A stretch of DNA of 64,000 nt from positions 1-64,000 of the forward strand of contig JAFRCO010000013.1 of assembly GCA_017404325.1 (NCBI GenBank). Reading direction: 5' to 3'. Within the stretch, counting starts at the first letter, position 1. Each line of letters begins with the position of its first letter. A model generated the notes under the pieces. It was given only the letters and a program-made list of their open reading frames with translations, searched no databases and was not told where the DNA came from. Below, piece after piece: positions 8,585-15,949 of the stretch. This DNA comes from Candidatus Saccharimonadota bacterium. Lineage in GTDB: Bacteria > Patescibacteriota > Saccharimonadia > Saccharimonadales > Saccharimonadaceae. The position numbers and the translations under genes were made by a program.

Positions 8585-8983
8585 AAGCGAAGTCTCTTCC
8601 GCTTTTTCCGTCGAAGATGGCAATGCCGAAATTACGAAGTTTACAATCGCAAACGCAAGAAAGGCAATCACAAGACCAATAATCGCATAAAGCACAGTGT
8701 TTTTCGCGTCCGTCACCTTCTTCGAATCACCACCAGAAACTACATACTTAATACCACCGATAATCAACATAATTACCGCGATAATACCTACAATATAAAG
8801 AATTGTATTCGTAACCTGTTTAAAAACACCGGTATTGCCGAACAAATCTGCCGGACAACCATCACATCGTGCCGCTTCAGCACCCTCTCGCAAAGTCAAC
8901 GCTGAAACTGAAGATAATCCAGTTAGCGCCACACACCCGCTGATTAAAATTGCTAAAACAACTTTAAAAACATTTTTCATCAT
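8561..8983 (-). CDS. T4SS pilin (VirB2-like), 140 aa
   Basis: A signal peptide with a lipobox-like Cys (LAILISGCVAL) or cleavage after SVSA, a CDGC pair in the mature N-terminus, and one pilin unit: two hydrophobic helices around GGIKYVVSGGDSKKVTDAK. It is the fourth pilin gene and the fifth pilin unit in the region, but on the opposite strand. Its TATAAT (8990-8995) ends 6 bases before ATG 8983, so the message would be leaderless. The 3' end overlaps comF by 24 bases, convergently. It may be a minor or alternative pilin. Confidence 0.8.
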   Translation of the reverse strand: MMKNVFKVVLAILISGCVALTGLSSVSALTLREGAEAARCDGCPADLFGNTGVFKQVTNTILYIVGIIAVIMLIIGGIKYVVSGGDSKKVTDAKNTVLYAIIGLVIAFLAFAIVNFVISALPSSTEKAEETSLLIQSIYG

Positions 8984-8989
8984 ATCTTC

Positions 8990-8995
8990 ATTATA
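8990..8995 (-). promoter_or_regulatory. -10 box (extended, TGATATAAT) of the pilin at 8983
   Basis: The box ends 6 bases before the ATG; a leaderless start is predicted. Confidence 0.6.
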
Positions 8996-9025
8996 TCACA
9001 TTTTTTCAAAAAAATAAATATATGA

Positions 9026-9031
9026 TACAAT
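9026..9031 (+). promoter_or_regulatory. -10 box of tRNA-Ser(GCU)
   Basis: TGATACAAT (extended -10), 11 bases before the mature tRNA 5' end. Confidence 0.5.
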
Positions 9032-9042
9032 ATTGACTATGC

Positions 9043-9135
9043 GGAGGGTTACCCAAGTGGTTGAAGGGGACTCATTGCTAACGAGTTAGTCCGGGGCAAC
9101 CTGGAGCGGGAGTTCGAATCTCCCACCCTCCGCCA
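9043..9135 (+). tRNA. tRNA-Ser, anticodon GCU
   Basis: The acceptor stem pairs GGAGGGT (9043-9049) with ACCCTCC (9125-9131), and the sequence ends in G73 plus encoded CCA. The anticodon loop is TTGCTAA, read as GCT, for AGC/AGU. There is a long variable arm typical of class II tRNAs and a T-loop TTCGAAT. G73 and the long arm both fit serine. The last 19 bases are repeated at 9201-9219. Confidence 0.95.
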
Positions 9136-9136
9136 G

Positions 9137-9176
9137 AAATCTCCGGTGAGGTCGCTCGCGACGTCAGCGGAGATTT
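9137..9176 (+). terminator. Hairpin/terminator between tRNA-Ser and its 3'-end copy
   Basis: Outer stem AAATCTCCG (9137-9145) / CGGAGATTT (9168-9176) followed by TTT, with an inner GTCGC/GCGAC hairpin (9151-9162). It can act as the tRNA terminator. Confidence 0.7.
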
Positions 9177-9181
9177 TTGAA

Positions 9182-9219
9182 GGAGGAGCAGGTGATTATC
9201 AATCTCCCACCCTCCGCCA
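9182..9219 (+). repeat. Second copy of the tRNA-Ser(GCU) 3' end, preceded by GGAGG
   Basis: Positions 9201-9219 repeat 9117-9135 exactly (19 bp: part of the T-arm, the acceptor 3' strand and GCCA). The preceding GGAGG (9182-9186) can pair with CCTCC in the copy, so the segment could fold as a minihelix ending in CCA. The same arrangement follows tRNA-Ser(GGA). Alternatives are an att-site remnant or a tRNA pseudogene. A tiny frame (GTG 9193, Shine-Dalgarno AGGAGG) also reads through it but is not supported as a gene. Confidence 0.75.
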
Positions 9220-9246
9220 TTTTTCGTTGTAAAAAAGAATCTGTGT

Positions 9247-9252
9247 TATAAT
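9247..9252 (+). promoter_or_regulatory. -10 box (TGTTATAAT) of the gene at 9259
   Basis: The box ends 6 bases before the ATG; leaderless start predicted. Confidence 0.65.
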
Positions 9253-9258
9253 CAACTT

Positions 9259-9726
9259 ATGGCTAAAGCATTAAAAGATATCTCTTGGGAAGCGGAAGAA
9301 TATATCGTTCGCGACCACAACACTTTATGGTATATTGGTTTATTTGTCGCTGGCGCCGCTCTTGGCGTCCTCGCTATCTTTTTTCAAGCTATTACTTTCC
9401 TTATACTCGTCATCCTAAGCGTCGTCACTATCCTTATCTCTTCTCTTCGTCCGCCTAGGAAAATCAAATATTCCCTCAATAAAGATGGTTTGACCGAAGG
9501 CGGAAAACTCCACAAATACGACGAATTCAAAGCCTTTGGCATCTTAAAAGAAGGCTCTAATTATTCCGCCGTCCTCATTCCGAAAAAACGCTTCGGACTC
9601 TCTGTAAAAGTTTATTTCCCTGAGGGAAGCGGCGAAGTCATTGTAGACAATCTTGGCGCTAGACTTCCGATGGAAGATGTCAAATTAGACGTCCTCGATC
9701 AAGTTGTGAATTTCTTGCGCATTTAA
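9259..9726 (+). CDS. Small membrane protein of unknown function, 155 aa
   Basis: Not recognised as a named family. After a 23-residue polar N-terminus (KALKDISWEAEEYIVRDHN) come two closely spaced membrane helices at about residues 24-41 and 43-62. Then there is a basic turn (RPPRKI) and about 85 residues of predicted beta-rich soluble domain, with a bPH2/YdbT-like feel (alternating strands such as YSLNKDGLTEGGKLHKYDEF). The N-terminal charged segment followed by a helical hairpin is reminiscent of PrgI-type proteins, but the resemblance is weak. It is expressed on its own, with a TATAAT directly before the start, and is followed 50 bases on by another unknown gene. Confidence 0.7.
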   Translation: MAKALKDISWEAEEYIVRDHNTLWYIGLFVAGAALGVLAIFFQAITFLILVILSVVTILISSLRPPRKIKYSLNKDGLTEGGKLHKYDEFKAFGILKEGSNYSAVLIPKKRFGLSVKVYFPEGSGEVIVDNLGARLPMEDVKLDVLDQVVNFLRI

Positions 9727-9775
9727 TTTTTCTGTGCTATTATAAACATAAGTATAATGTAAAGGTGGGCAAATA

Positions 9776-10357
9776 ATGGACCAAAATCAAACCGTAGACA
9801 ACGATCTACAAAAAGCAATTGACGATATCACAAATACAACAAGTACTGACCCGGTTTTTTCTGACCCTGTCGCCGCTCCATCCTCCATCCCTGAAGGCGA
9901 TACTGGCGAACTCAGCGAACCAGTCGGGCCGTTCCCAGAAGAACCAAAGGTCGAAATGGTCACCCCCGCCCCAGAGCCAATTGCCCCACTTGAATCCATC
10001 GAAATCCCAGATTTAAGTACTCCCCCACTCCAACCTGCGCCCGCTCCTGCACCTATGCCGGAACTAAAAAACGACGCCTTAGTTCCTCCCGAAATGCCTC
10101 TTCCTGAGCTCACTCCATCTGACGATAAATTAAACACTCAACAAATCAAAAATGCCGCTCTTCGCGATTTAGTTCCACTTCTAGATCGTGTCGATATGGA
10201 TGCTTCCCAAAAATTCAACATCTACTGCGACATTTTCGAAGACCTAAAAGATTATACTGTTCTCGAACCAGCTTATAAAATCGCTCGTGAAATTCCCGAT
10301 GAAGCTGAACGCGCCAAAGCTCTTCTCTTCCTCGTTGAATCTATCGATAAAATGTAA
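9776..10357 (+). CDS. Proline-rich cytoplasmic protein of unknown function, 193 aa
   Basis: Residues 1-120 are acidic and low in complexity, rich in Pro, Glu and Ala (APAPAPMPEL, PEEPKVEMV). Residues 120-193 form a predicted helical domain (AALRDLVPLLDRVDMDASQKF) with no membrane segment or signal peptide. The family is not recognised. The last 75 residues are probably the functional unit and the long arm a flexible tether. A good ribosome-binding site (AAAGGTGG) precedes the ATG and a strong terminator follows, so the gene is a single transcription unit. Its start lies 49 bases after the membrane protein gene. Confidence 0.65.
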   Translation: MDQNQTVDNDLQKAIDDITNTTSTDPVFSDPVAAPSSIPEGDTGELSEPVGPFPEEPKVEMVTPAPEPIAPLESIEIPDLSTPPLQPAPAPAPMPELKNDALVPPEMPLPELTPSDDKLNTQQIKNAALRDLVPLLDRVDMDASQKFNIYCDIFEDLKDYTVLEPAYKIAREIPDEAERAKALLFLVESIDKM

Positions 10358-10373
10358 TCTAAAGAAGTCATTG

Positions 10374-10403
10374 AAAAAGGGAGCCGTTATGGCTCCCTTT
10401 TAA
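10374..10403 (+). terminator. Rho-independent terminator
   Basis: GGGAGCC / GGCTCCC stem (10379-10385, 10391-10397), GTTAT loop, flanked by A and T runs, so it can serve both convergent genes. Confidence 0.9.
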
Positions 10404-12095
10404 TTAATCCAGAGAGATTTCAATGATGGTCTTTATATCTCCTTGTTCCTCCGCTTCAAAGGTAACTCTGTCACCTACTACGAAAAGCACCTGCTTTTCA
10501 TTCACGGTAATAGAACAACGGTAAAGCTCCCCATCAATTACATAATAAAACTGAGTTGTTCCATTAAGTTCTGCCGTATAAATAGCAGTTATCTCCCCAG
10601 ACTTCGTCTCAGTCACTCTTTCATCGTCAATAATGATTTCACTTGTGTTTCCACTTTTTTCAAGGTAATCATTTACTGTTCCTTCAAGAGTTTCCGAGAA
10701 CACTGCTAAGGAATAGTTTTCAACATTTACCAGTCCATAACCCTGAACCAGTCCAGATTTTCCCTTCAGAGCCATTAAATAGCTCGGCTGCCCAGCAATA
10801 TTGACGGGCAGCGGGAAAGTTGCTTCCCAACGCTGTGCCTGAACCAAAGTTTCTACCGCTGACTGAGCTGAACTTTCTTCCGCTCCCACGACACTGTATT
10901 GTGTTACAGCACCAGTTCGCGCATTAATCGTCAGCCATCCAAGATTACTCTCAGCATTATTTGCAGCAGTCAAACCCGTATAAAACAGGACATCGCCGTC
11001 CGGTCCAATGATTGAACTATACCCATAGAAGTTAGCATACTTGCCAGCTTCGCTTTCCTTGTCGTTCCCATGTCTATCACGATAGTCATAGGACAAACGC
11101 AGTACTCCTGTCTTCGAGAAGATGTTGTTTACATAACCATTTACATACGCATAATGATTATGGGCAATATTCATGAGGTACGATAGTGAAAAGATGTGAT
11201 CTATCCATTCCGGCGCCTCATCTATATTGCACATGTATGATTCTCCGGTTTCAGCGTTAGTCACAACAAACGATTTGACCACCTGTACACCGAAAAGTCC
11301 TCTCGTAGGCGTCCTCACTCCCGTAATCCAGTACGGAATCCCTTCCTCATCAATTTCAAGATAAGACTTATCAAAAATTGCACTTGGAAATTGTCCGCGC
11401 AGATGACGTTTGAGATCGTAGCTAAAAAATGCTCCCGGCGAGTATTTAATCGGTTTTTCCGTTAAAACTATCTGTGCTTCTTCTGTTACTGTACCTTTCT
11501 TGGGTACAACATCCACCAGTACATAACCCGGAAGCCCAGTTTTTTTCGCCTTTGCATATTTAAACACACCTCCATAATCAATTACCGAAAGCCTATAATA
11601 CTTTCCCTGATACTTAATAAGGTTATATTCCTTATCTACTTCATACCAAGTCGAGTTCTTGATTCCAGCAACTTTTTTGTCTCCTAACAATTTTGCCGTA
11701 TCATAATCCACTATGGGTAAATTATTCAACGTTGCCTCAGAGCCTAAAAGATCTGAAAATCCTTCTTCGAAAGTCTCTACTTCTGTAACCTGTGCAACCT
11801 CTCTGGCGGCTTTAGCGTGGAAAAGATTCCAACTTGATATACCACCAATTATGATTATTAAAACTACGAGTAGAGCCGGAGCCCAGACATACTTTAGTTT
11901 TGAACCGTAGGGAACATTTTCATATACCCAGATGTATACTATTAGAGCTATTACGACAAATACAAACAAGACGTAGGCTAAAAAGCCTGCATTTCTTAAA
12001 TTGACAGCCGGAATAGTGAAATAATAGACAATTGCCATCAAAACCACAAGTAGTATAGACCAGATTATTTTTTTCACATCAACCTTCATTTTCAT
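10404..12095 (-). CDS. Membrane-anchored protein of unknown function, 563 aa
   Basis: Three N-terminal membrane helices (about residues 9-27, 36-57 and 69-89) are followed by roughly 470 residues of mixed alpha/beta extracytoplasmic or cytoplasmic domain. The domain is rich in Tyr and Trp, with Cys residues in SYMCNIDEAPEW and LYRCSIT. Resemblance to multi-membrane Firmicute proteins is suspected but no family can be named. It stands alone, with a long leader of about 60 bases and a ribosome-binding site (GAGAGG). Its promoter is embedded in the groEL terminator. The consensus promoter, long leader and isolated position differ from the leaderless genes around it, so it could be an acquired gene. 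Confidence 0.7.
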   Translation of the reverse strand: MKMKVDVKKIIWSILLVVLMAIVYYFTIPAVNLRNAGFLAYVLFVFVVIALIVYIWVYENVPYGSKLKYVWAPALLVVLIIIIGGISSWNLFHAKAAREVAQVTEVETFEEGFSDLLGSEATLNNLPIVDYDTAKLLGDKKVAGIKNSTWYEVDKEYNLIKYQGKYYRLSVIDYGGVFKYAKAKKTGLPGYVLVDVVPKKGTVTEEAQIVLTEKPIKYSPGAFFSYDLKRHLRGQFPSAIFDKSYLEIDEEGIPYWITGVRTPTRGLFGVQVVKSFVVTNAETGESYMCNIDEAPEWIDHIFSLSYLMNIAHNHYAYVNGYVNNIFSKTGVLRLSYDYRDRHGNDKESEAGKYANFYGYSSIIGPDGDVLFYTGLTAANNAESNLGWLTINARTGAVTQYSVVGAEESSAQSAVETLVQAQRWEATFPLPVNIAGQPSYLMALKGKSGLVQGYGLVNVENYSLAVFSETLEGTVNDYLEKSGNTSEIIIDDERVTETKSGEITAIYTAELNGTTQFYYVIDGELYRCSITVNEKQVLFVVGDRVTFEAEEQGDIKTIIEISLD

Positions 12096-12162
12096 TTTTA
12101 AAACCTCTCTTTCATAATTGTTAAACTACAAGGTAGAATTTAGTGAATAATCCTCTACTACA

Positions 12163-12191
12163 ATTATATCATACTTAGACAAAAAAGTCAA
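12163..12191 (-). promoter_or_regulatory. Promoter of the 563-aa protein, overlapping the groEL terminator
   Basis: TTGACT (12186-12191), 17-base spacer, extended TGATATAAT (-10 at 12163-12168) on the minus strand. The -35 is formed by the 3' arm of the terminator hairpin of groEL. Confidence 0.85.
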
Positions 12192-12219
12192 GCATAACCC
12201 CCTCTGTGCTTGACTTTTT
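12182..12219 (-). terminator. groESL terminator
   Basis: A perfect 13-bp stem, AAAAAGTCAAGCA (12182-12194) / TGCTTGACTTTTT (12207-12219), with a 12-base loop. On the minus strand it ends in a T run. Its distal arm doubles as the -35 of the next gene. Confidence 0.9.
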
Positions 12220-12234
12220 ATAAGAGAAAAACTT

Positions 12235-13851
12235 TTAGTACATTCCGCCCATATCTGGCGTTACCGGTTTTTCTTCCGGAATTTCACATATTAGCGCGCC
12301 CATCGTAATTGCCGTAGCGGCAATAGAAGTTGCACTCTTCACTGCCTCTTTTGTCACCTTTGCCGGATCAATTACCCCAGCTTTTTTAAGATCAATCAAA
12401 CCTTTTTCCGGAGCCATCACATCAACCCCAAACCCAGTCTTTCCTGATTTTTCCACTTCCGCTAAGAGTGCTTGAGCATTCAAACCAGCATTCTCAGCAA
12501 TATGAACAAACGGTGTCTTCAAAGCGTTCTGAACAATCCTTGCCCCGTCATCATCTGCAGTCAGTTTATCTGCCAAGTTAACAAGGGTTACACCGCCGCC
12601 AGCCACAATCCCTTCTGCAAGAGCTGCTTTTGTCGCTGCAACCGCATCATCTACCCGATATTTCTTTTCTTCAATCTCAGTTTCCGATGCCCCACCAACT
12701 TTAATTACTGCAACTTTTCCAGACAATGCTGCTGCACGCTTCTCAAATTCTTCTCTTTCATAATCCGACTTTGCCATCTCTGCTTGCTTACCAATTAACC
12801 CAATTCTTTCCTTCACCGCTTTCGTATCTCCAGCACCCTTAATAATCGTCGTTTCATCTTTTGTCGCAATTATCTTTGCTGCTGAACCAAGCACTTCAAG
12901 TCCAACTTCTTCAAGTTTCAAACCCTTATCCGCCGAAACTACCGTTGCATCCGTCAAAATCGCGATATCTTCCATTATTTCTTTTCTACGATCACCAAAC
13001 GAAGGCGCCTTCAAAACCAATGAGTTAAATACGCCCTTCAATTTATTTAATACTAATAGAGACAACGCCTCACCTTCAACTTCTTCCGCAATAATTACCA
13101 AATCTTTTTTTCCAGCCTGTGCGCACTTCTCTAGAAGCGACAGGATATCACTCGCTGCCGAAATCTTTCGATCTGTTACCAACACCAACGGTTTTTCAAA
13201 AACTGCTTCTTGACGATTTACATCCGTAATAAAGAATGGCGATGAATAACCCTTATCATAAGAGAAACCTTCAACAATCTCTTCTTCCATTTCGAGGCCC
13301 TGACCCGCTTCTACGGTCACCACACCTTCTTTACCAATCTTTGAAATCACCTCGGCAATTAACTTACCGATTTCCGCGTCTCCTGCCGAAATCGTCGCGA
13401 CTTCCGCTACCTTATTCGAATCACCTTCAATCTTTTCAGAAACTTTTTCAATCTCCTTTACAATCTTCGCACCAGCCTTTTCGATTCCTCGTCGAAGCTC
13501 CATTGGATTAACTCCCGCTGCAATCAGTTTATTCGCCTCTGCAAGAATGTTATAAGTTAAAACCGTTACGGTCGTCGTTCCGTCACCAGCCACTTTATTT
13601 AGTTTCTGCGCCGCTGCCTTAATTAGTTTTGCGCCAACCGCTTCCCCTAAACTCTCGTCTTTCGAAGGTAATTCAACCGCTTCTGCTACCGTTACGCCAT
13701 CATGCGTAATTACTGGTGCTCCGTATTCCTTCTCGATTATTACATTTTTACCCTTCGGCCCAAACGTTACTTTCACCGCATCATATAGCTGTTTTGCTCC
13801 CGAAAGGACTTTTTCCCTCGCTTCTGACTCATAATAAATCTTTTTTGCCAT
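12235..13851 (-). CDS. groEL: Chaperonin GroEL, 538 aa
   Basis: A full-length 60-kDa chaperonin with the ATP-site motif DGTTT at residues 90-94 and the C-terminal family tail (PDMGGMY). It folds newly made or stressed proteins inside a double-ring chamber capped by GroES, using ATP, in the cytoplasm. It starts 3 bases after groES and has no Shine-Dalgarno of its own, so translation is probably coupled. It is regulated through the CIRCE operator before groES. The length is normal (family about 540 aa). Nothing is odd in the sequence. Confidence 0.98.
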   Translation of the reverse strand: MAKKIYYESEAREKVLSGAKQLYDAVKVTFGPKGKNVIIEKEYGAPVITHDGVTVAEAVELPSKDESLGEAVGAKLIKAAAQKLNKVAGDGTTTVTVLTYNILAEANKLIAAGVNPMELRRGIEKAGAKIVKEIEKVSEKIEGDSNKVAEVATISAGDAEIGKLIAEVISKIGKEGVVTVEAGQGLEMEEEIVEGFSYDKGYSSPFFITDVNRQEAVFEKPLVLVTDRKISAASDILSLLEKCAQAGKKDLVIIAEEVEGEALSLLVLNKLKGVFNSLVLKAPSFGDRRKEIMEDIAILTDATVVSADKGLKLEEVGLEVLGSAAKIIATKDETTIIKGAGDTKAVKERIGLIGKQAEMAKSDYEREEFEKRAAALSGKVAVIKVGGASETEIEEKKYRVDDAVAATKAALAEGIVAGGGVTLVNLADKLTADDDGARIVQNALKTPFVHIAENAGLNAQALLAEVEKSGKTGFGVDVMAPEKGLIDLKKAGVIDPAKVTKEAVKSATSIAATAITMGALICEIPEEKPVTPDMGGMY

Positions 13852-13854
13852 AAT

Positions 13855-14109
13855 CTATAATGTCGCTAAGACATCCTCCTCTTTTAAGATAATATAATCT
13901 TTCTCATCGATCCGAATCTCAGTTGTCGAATACTCTTTATAAACAATCTTATCGCCTTTCTTCACTGCTTTAACTTCCGGTCCAACTGCAAAAACTACCG
14001 CATATGCTGGTTTTTCTTTTGCTTCTCCAAGTAGAATTCCCGATTTTGTCTTTTCAAGTGGTTTGTCAACCACCGCAACCACTCTGTCTTTTAAAGGTTT
14101 TAGTGTCAT
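13855..14109 (-). CDS. groES: Co-chaperonin GroES, 84 aa
   Basis: It begins with the typical LKPLKDRVVAVVD strand and has the mobile-loop region (EKTKSGILLGEAKEKP), which caps GroEL. It ends a little early (VLATL), giving 84 residues against about 95 in the family; the roof beta-hairpin is shortened. The ATG follows a clear ribosome-binding site (AAGGAG). It is the first gene of the groES-groEL operon under a CIRCE-overlapped promoter. Confidence 0.97.
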   Translation of the reverse strand: MTLKPLKDRVVAVVDKPLEKTKSGILLGEAKEKPAYAVVFAVGPEVKAVKKGDKIVYKEYSTTEIRIDEKDYIILKEEDVLATL

Positions 14110-14131
14110 ATTTTACTCCTTTTCTGGCCTC

Positions 14132-14159
14132 ATTATAGCACAAAATTTAGCACTTACAA
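14132..14159 (-). promoter_or_regulatory. groESL promoter
   Basis: TATAAT at 14132-14137 and TTGTAA at 14154-14159 (16-base spacer) on the minus strand. The -35 lies inside the CIRCE operator. Confidence 0.75.
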
Positions 14160-14173
14160 CCCCAGAGTGCTAA
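14147..14173. promoter_or_regulatory. CIRCE operator (HrcA-binding site)
   Basis: TTAGCACTT, 9 bases, GAGTGCTAA: one mismatch from the canonical TTAGCACTC-N9-GAGTGCTAA. It covers the -35 of groES, so HrcA should repress the chaperonin operon and release it on heat stress. hrcA itself is not in this window. The site overlaps the last codons of the TetR-like gene. Confidence 0.93.
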
Positions 14174-14727
14174 CTATCTAACTCTATTAACCTCTCTTTA
14201 GCAGTCACTGTAAGGTAGATAATATTTTTTAAAACTCTATTTAAATTATCCTCTAGGAACTCTTCCTTAGCCCATTCTTCCAATAAACCCAGAATCTCGC
14301 TCCTATATACAGCCAAAACCGTTTTTGCCCATTTTGGAAGATTTATAGCTTTAAGAATTATTGGTTCTAATTCTAATATCAAGCCTTCAAATACTTTCTT
14401 TTCTCCTTGTTGCACCAAAAACAATATTATCTTCTTGTTTACAATCATAAAAATCAATAATTGCCGAAAATAAAACTTCAATTCTCTATTCTCTCTCCAA
14501 CCTTTCACCGTCTTCACGTATTTATCTAATAAAAAATCTTCATAATCCAAAACAATCCTTTCTACACTCTTATGATGTCTATAAAAAGTAGAGCGCGATA
14601 TTTGCGCTCTACTTGTCAGATAATCTACGCTCGCAGAATCTCTTATGGACAGAAATGAACGAATGATTGCGTCTTCGGAATGCAAGAAGCGTTTATCCCG
14701 CATTCTTTTTTCAGTTAGCCCACTCAC
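14170..14727 (-). CDS. TetR/AcrR-like transcriptional regulator, 185 aa
   Basis: The N-terminus is a helix-turn-helix of TetR type, with the recognition part SRAQISRSTFYRHHKSVERI at about residues 39-58. A helical ligand-binding region without clear similarity follows (residues 65-185). It starts directly after the acetate kinase stop and is probably co-transcribed with it, so it may regulate that operon or respond to a related signal. Its stop codon lies within the CIRCE operator of groES, an example of the dense packing here. The N-terminal match is good; the target is unknown. Confidence 0.75.
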   Translation of the reverse strand: MSGLTEKRMRDKRFLHSEDAIIRSFLSIRDSASVDYLTSRAQISRSTFYRHHKSVERIVLDYEDFLLDKYVKTVKGWRENRELKFYFRQLLIFMIVNKKIILFLVQQGEKKVFEGLILELEPIILKAINLPKWAKTVLAVYRSEILGLLEEWAKEEFLEDNLNRVLKNIIYLTVTAKERLIELDS

Positions 14728-14729
14728 TC

Positions 14730-15926
14730 TTACTGAATGTCGTCTATTAGCTCACCTGCCTTCTTAATCATATATGCTGCTTCATTCGTCGGAATAATAT
14801 AAATCGGTTTCGACCCATCCTCCGCCGCATTAACATATCCTTTAGCCTTATCAACTGAAACCTCATTTTTAATCTTAAAGCCCATAAATTCCAATTTTGA
14901 AATAATTGCACCTCTTACCGGAATCGAACGCTCACCAATCGTTGCCGTAAAGACAATCGCATCAATTCCTCCCATCTTCGCCGCAAATTCACCAATCTTT
15001 CCCGCAACTCCATCAATAAACATATTAAATGCCTTTACCGCCCCATCAACGCCTTCTTCTGCCCCCGCAATAATCTCACGCATATCATTTGAGCCTGCCA
15101 AAGCTTGAAGACCAGACATTTTATTCATTATTTTAATTGCTTCTGCTGCACCTAGTTTATCACCTAAAAGCGCCCCGATCGTCGGATCAATCGAACCAGT
15201 TCTTGTCGAAGACATCAAACCTTCAAGCGGCGTCTCACCCATCGAAGTATAAGCCGGTTTACCGTCTACTAATGCCGTTATCGAACAACCTGAGCCTAAA
15301 TGACAAACTACCATCTTCTTCTCAAGTAATCCTAATTCCGGAATCCTATCCATCATAAAACCGTAAGAAGCGCCATGCGCACCCCAACGGCCCAAATTAA
15401 ACTCTTCCACAATTTCTTTTGGTAGAGCATATTCAGTATCTTTTCTTGAATCCTGCGTCAAAGCTTCCGAATCTGACATCACTAAGACTGGAATACCCTT
15501 GAAAGTTTCTTGTGCATTTTTAATCCCTCGAACAGTACCTGGCACATGTAAAGGATTTGTAACTTGAACTTTTTCTAATTCCTTCATCGTCGTTTCATCA
15601 ACAATATGATGTTTCGAGAAATACTTACCTGCTGCTACTACCCTCACCAAAATACCATCTAGTGGATGCGCATCATTAATAAACCCTTCTTTTTCGAAAA
15701 TCGCCTTTGCTTCTTTAAACGCCACGTCTAAAGAATCCCATTTCTTGTCGACTAGCTCTTCGCTTCCGTCCGCTCGCGTAATCGTGCAAATAAATTTTTT
15801 CTTTCCGTCTTCTTCAATACCTTCAAAGTATAAAGAACATACTTCATCTTCACCTTCATAAAGCGAAAACTTTTCTGAAGAAGATCCCGAATTTAAAACT
15901 AAAAAAATTTTTGTGATATTTGTCAT
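14730..15926 (-). CDS. ackA: Acetate kinase, 398 aa
   Basis: Phosphorylates acetate reversibly; in fermenting cells it runs acetyl-phosphate + ADP to acetate + ATP. The ASKHA phosphate-binding loop is LVLNSGSSSEKF (residues 9-20). Further family blocks are present: VCHLGSGCS, TSMGETPLEGLM and STRTGSIDP. The length matches the family (about 400). No phosphotransacetylase gene is visible in the window. The start follows AAAGGAG, and a TATAAT at 15944-15949 overlaps the end of the methyltransferase gene. It is followed by the TetR-like gene. Confidence 0.95.
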   Translation of the reverse strand: MTNITKIFLVLNSGSSSEKFSLYEGEDEVCSLYFEGIEEDGKKKFICTITRADGSEELVDKKWDSLDVAFKEAKAIFEKEGFINDAHPLDGILVRVVAAGKYFSKHHIVDETTMKELEKVQVTNPLHVPGTVRGIKNAQETFKGIPVLVMSDSEALTQDSRKDTEYALPKEIVEEFNLGRWGAHGASYGFMMDRIPELGLLEKKMVVCHLGSGCSITALVDGKPAYTSMGETPLEGLMSSTRTGSIDPTIGALLGDKLGAAEAIKIMNKMSGLQALAGSNDMREIIAGAEEGVDGAVKAFNMFIDGVAGKIGEFAAKMGGIDAIVFTATIGERSIPVRGAIISKLEFMGFKIKNEVSVDKAKGYVNAAEDGSKPIYIIPTNEAAYMIKKAGELIDDIQ

Positions 15927-15949
15927 ATAACTCCTTTGCTTTAATTATA

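Noticed and set aside
9193-9252. Tiny frame from GTG 9193 with Shine-Dalgarno AGGAGG through the tRNA 3'-end copy
   Set aside because: About 19 codons, no homology possible to judge, and the second tRNA copy does not encode a similar peptide; kept only as an alternative view.
9787-10137. 116-aa frame antisense to the Pro-rich gene, rich in Gly and Ser
   Set aside because: Shadow of the low-complexity Pro/Glu stretch on the other strand.
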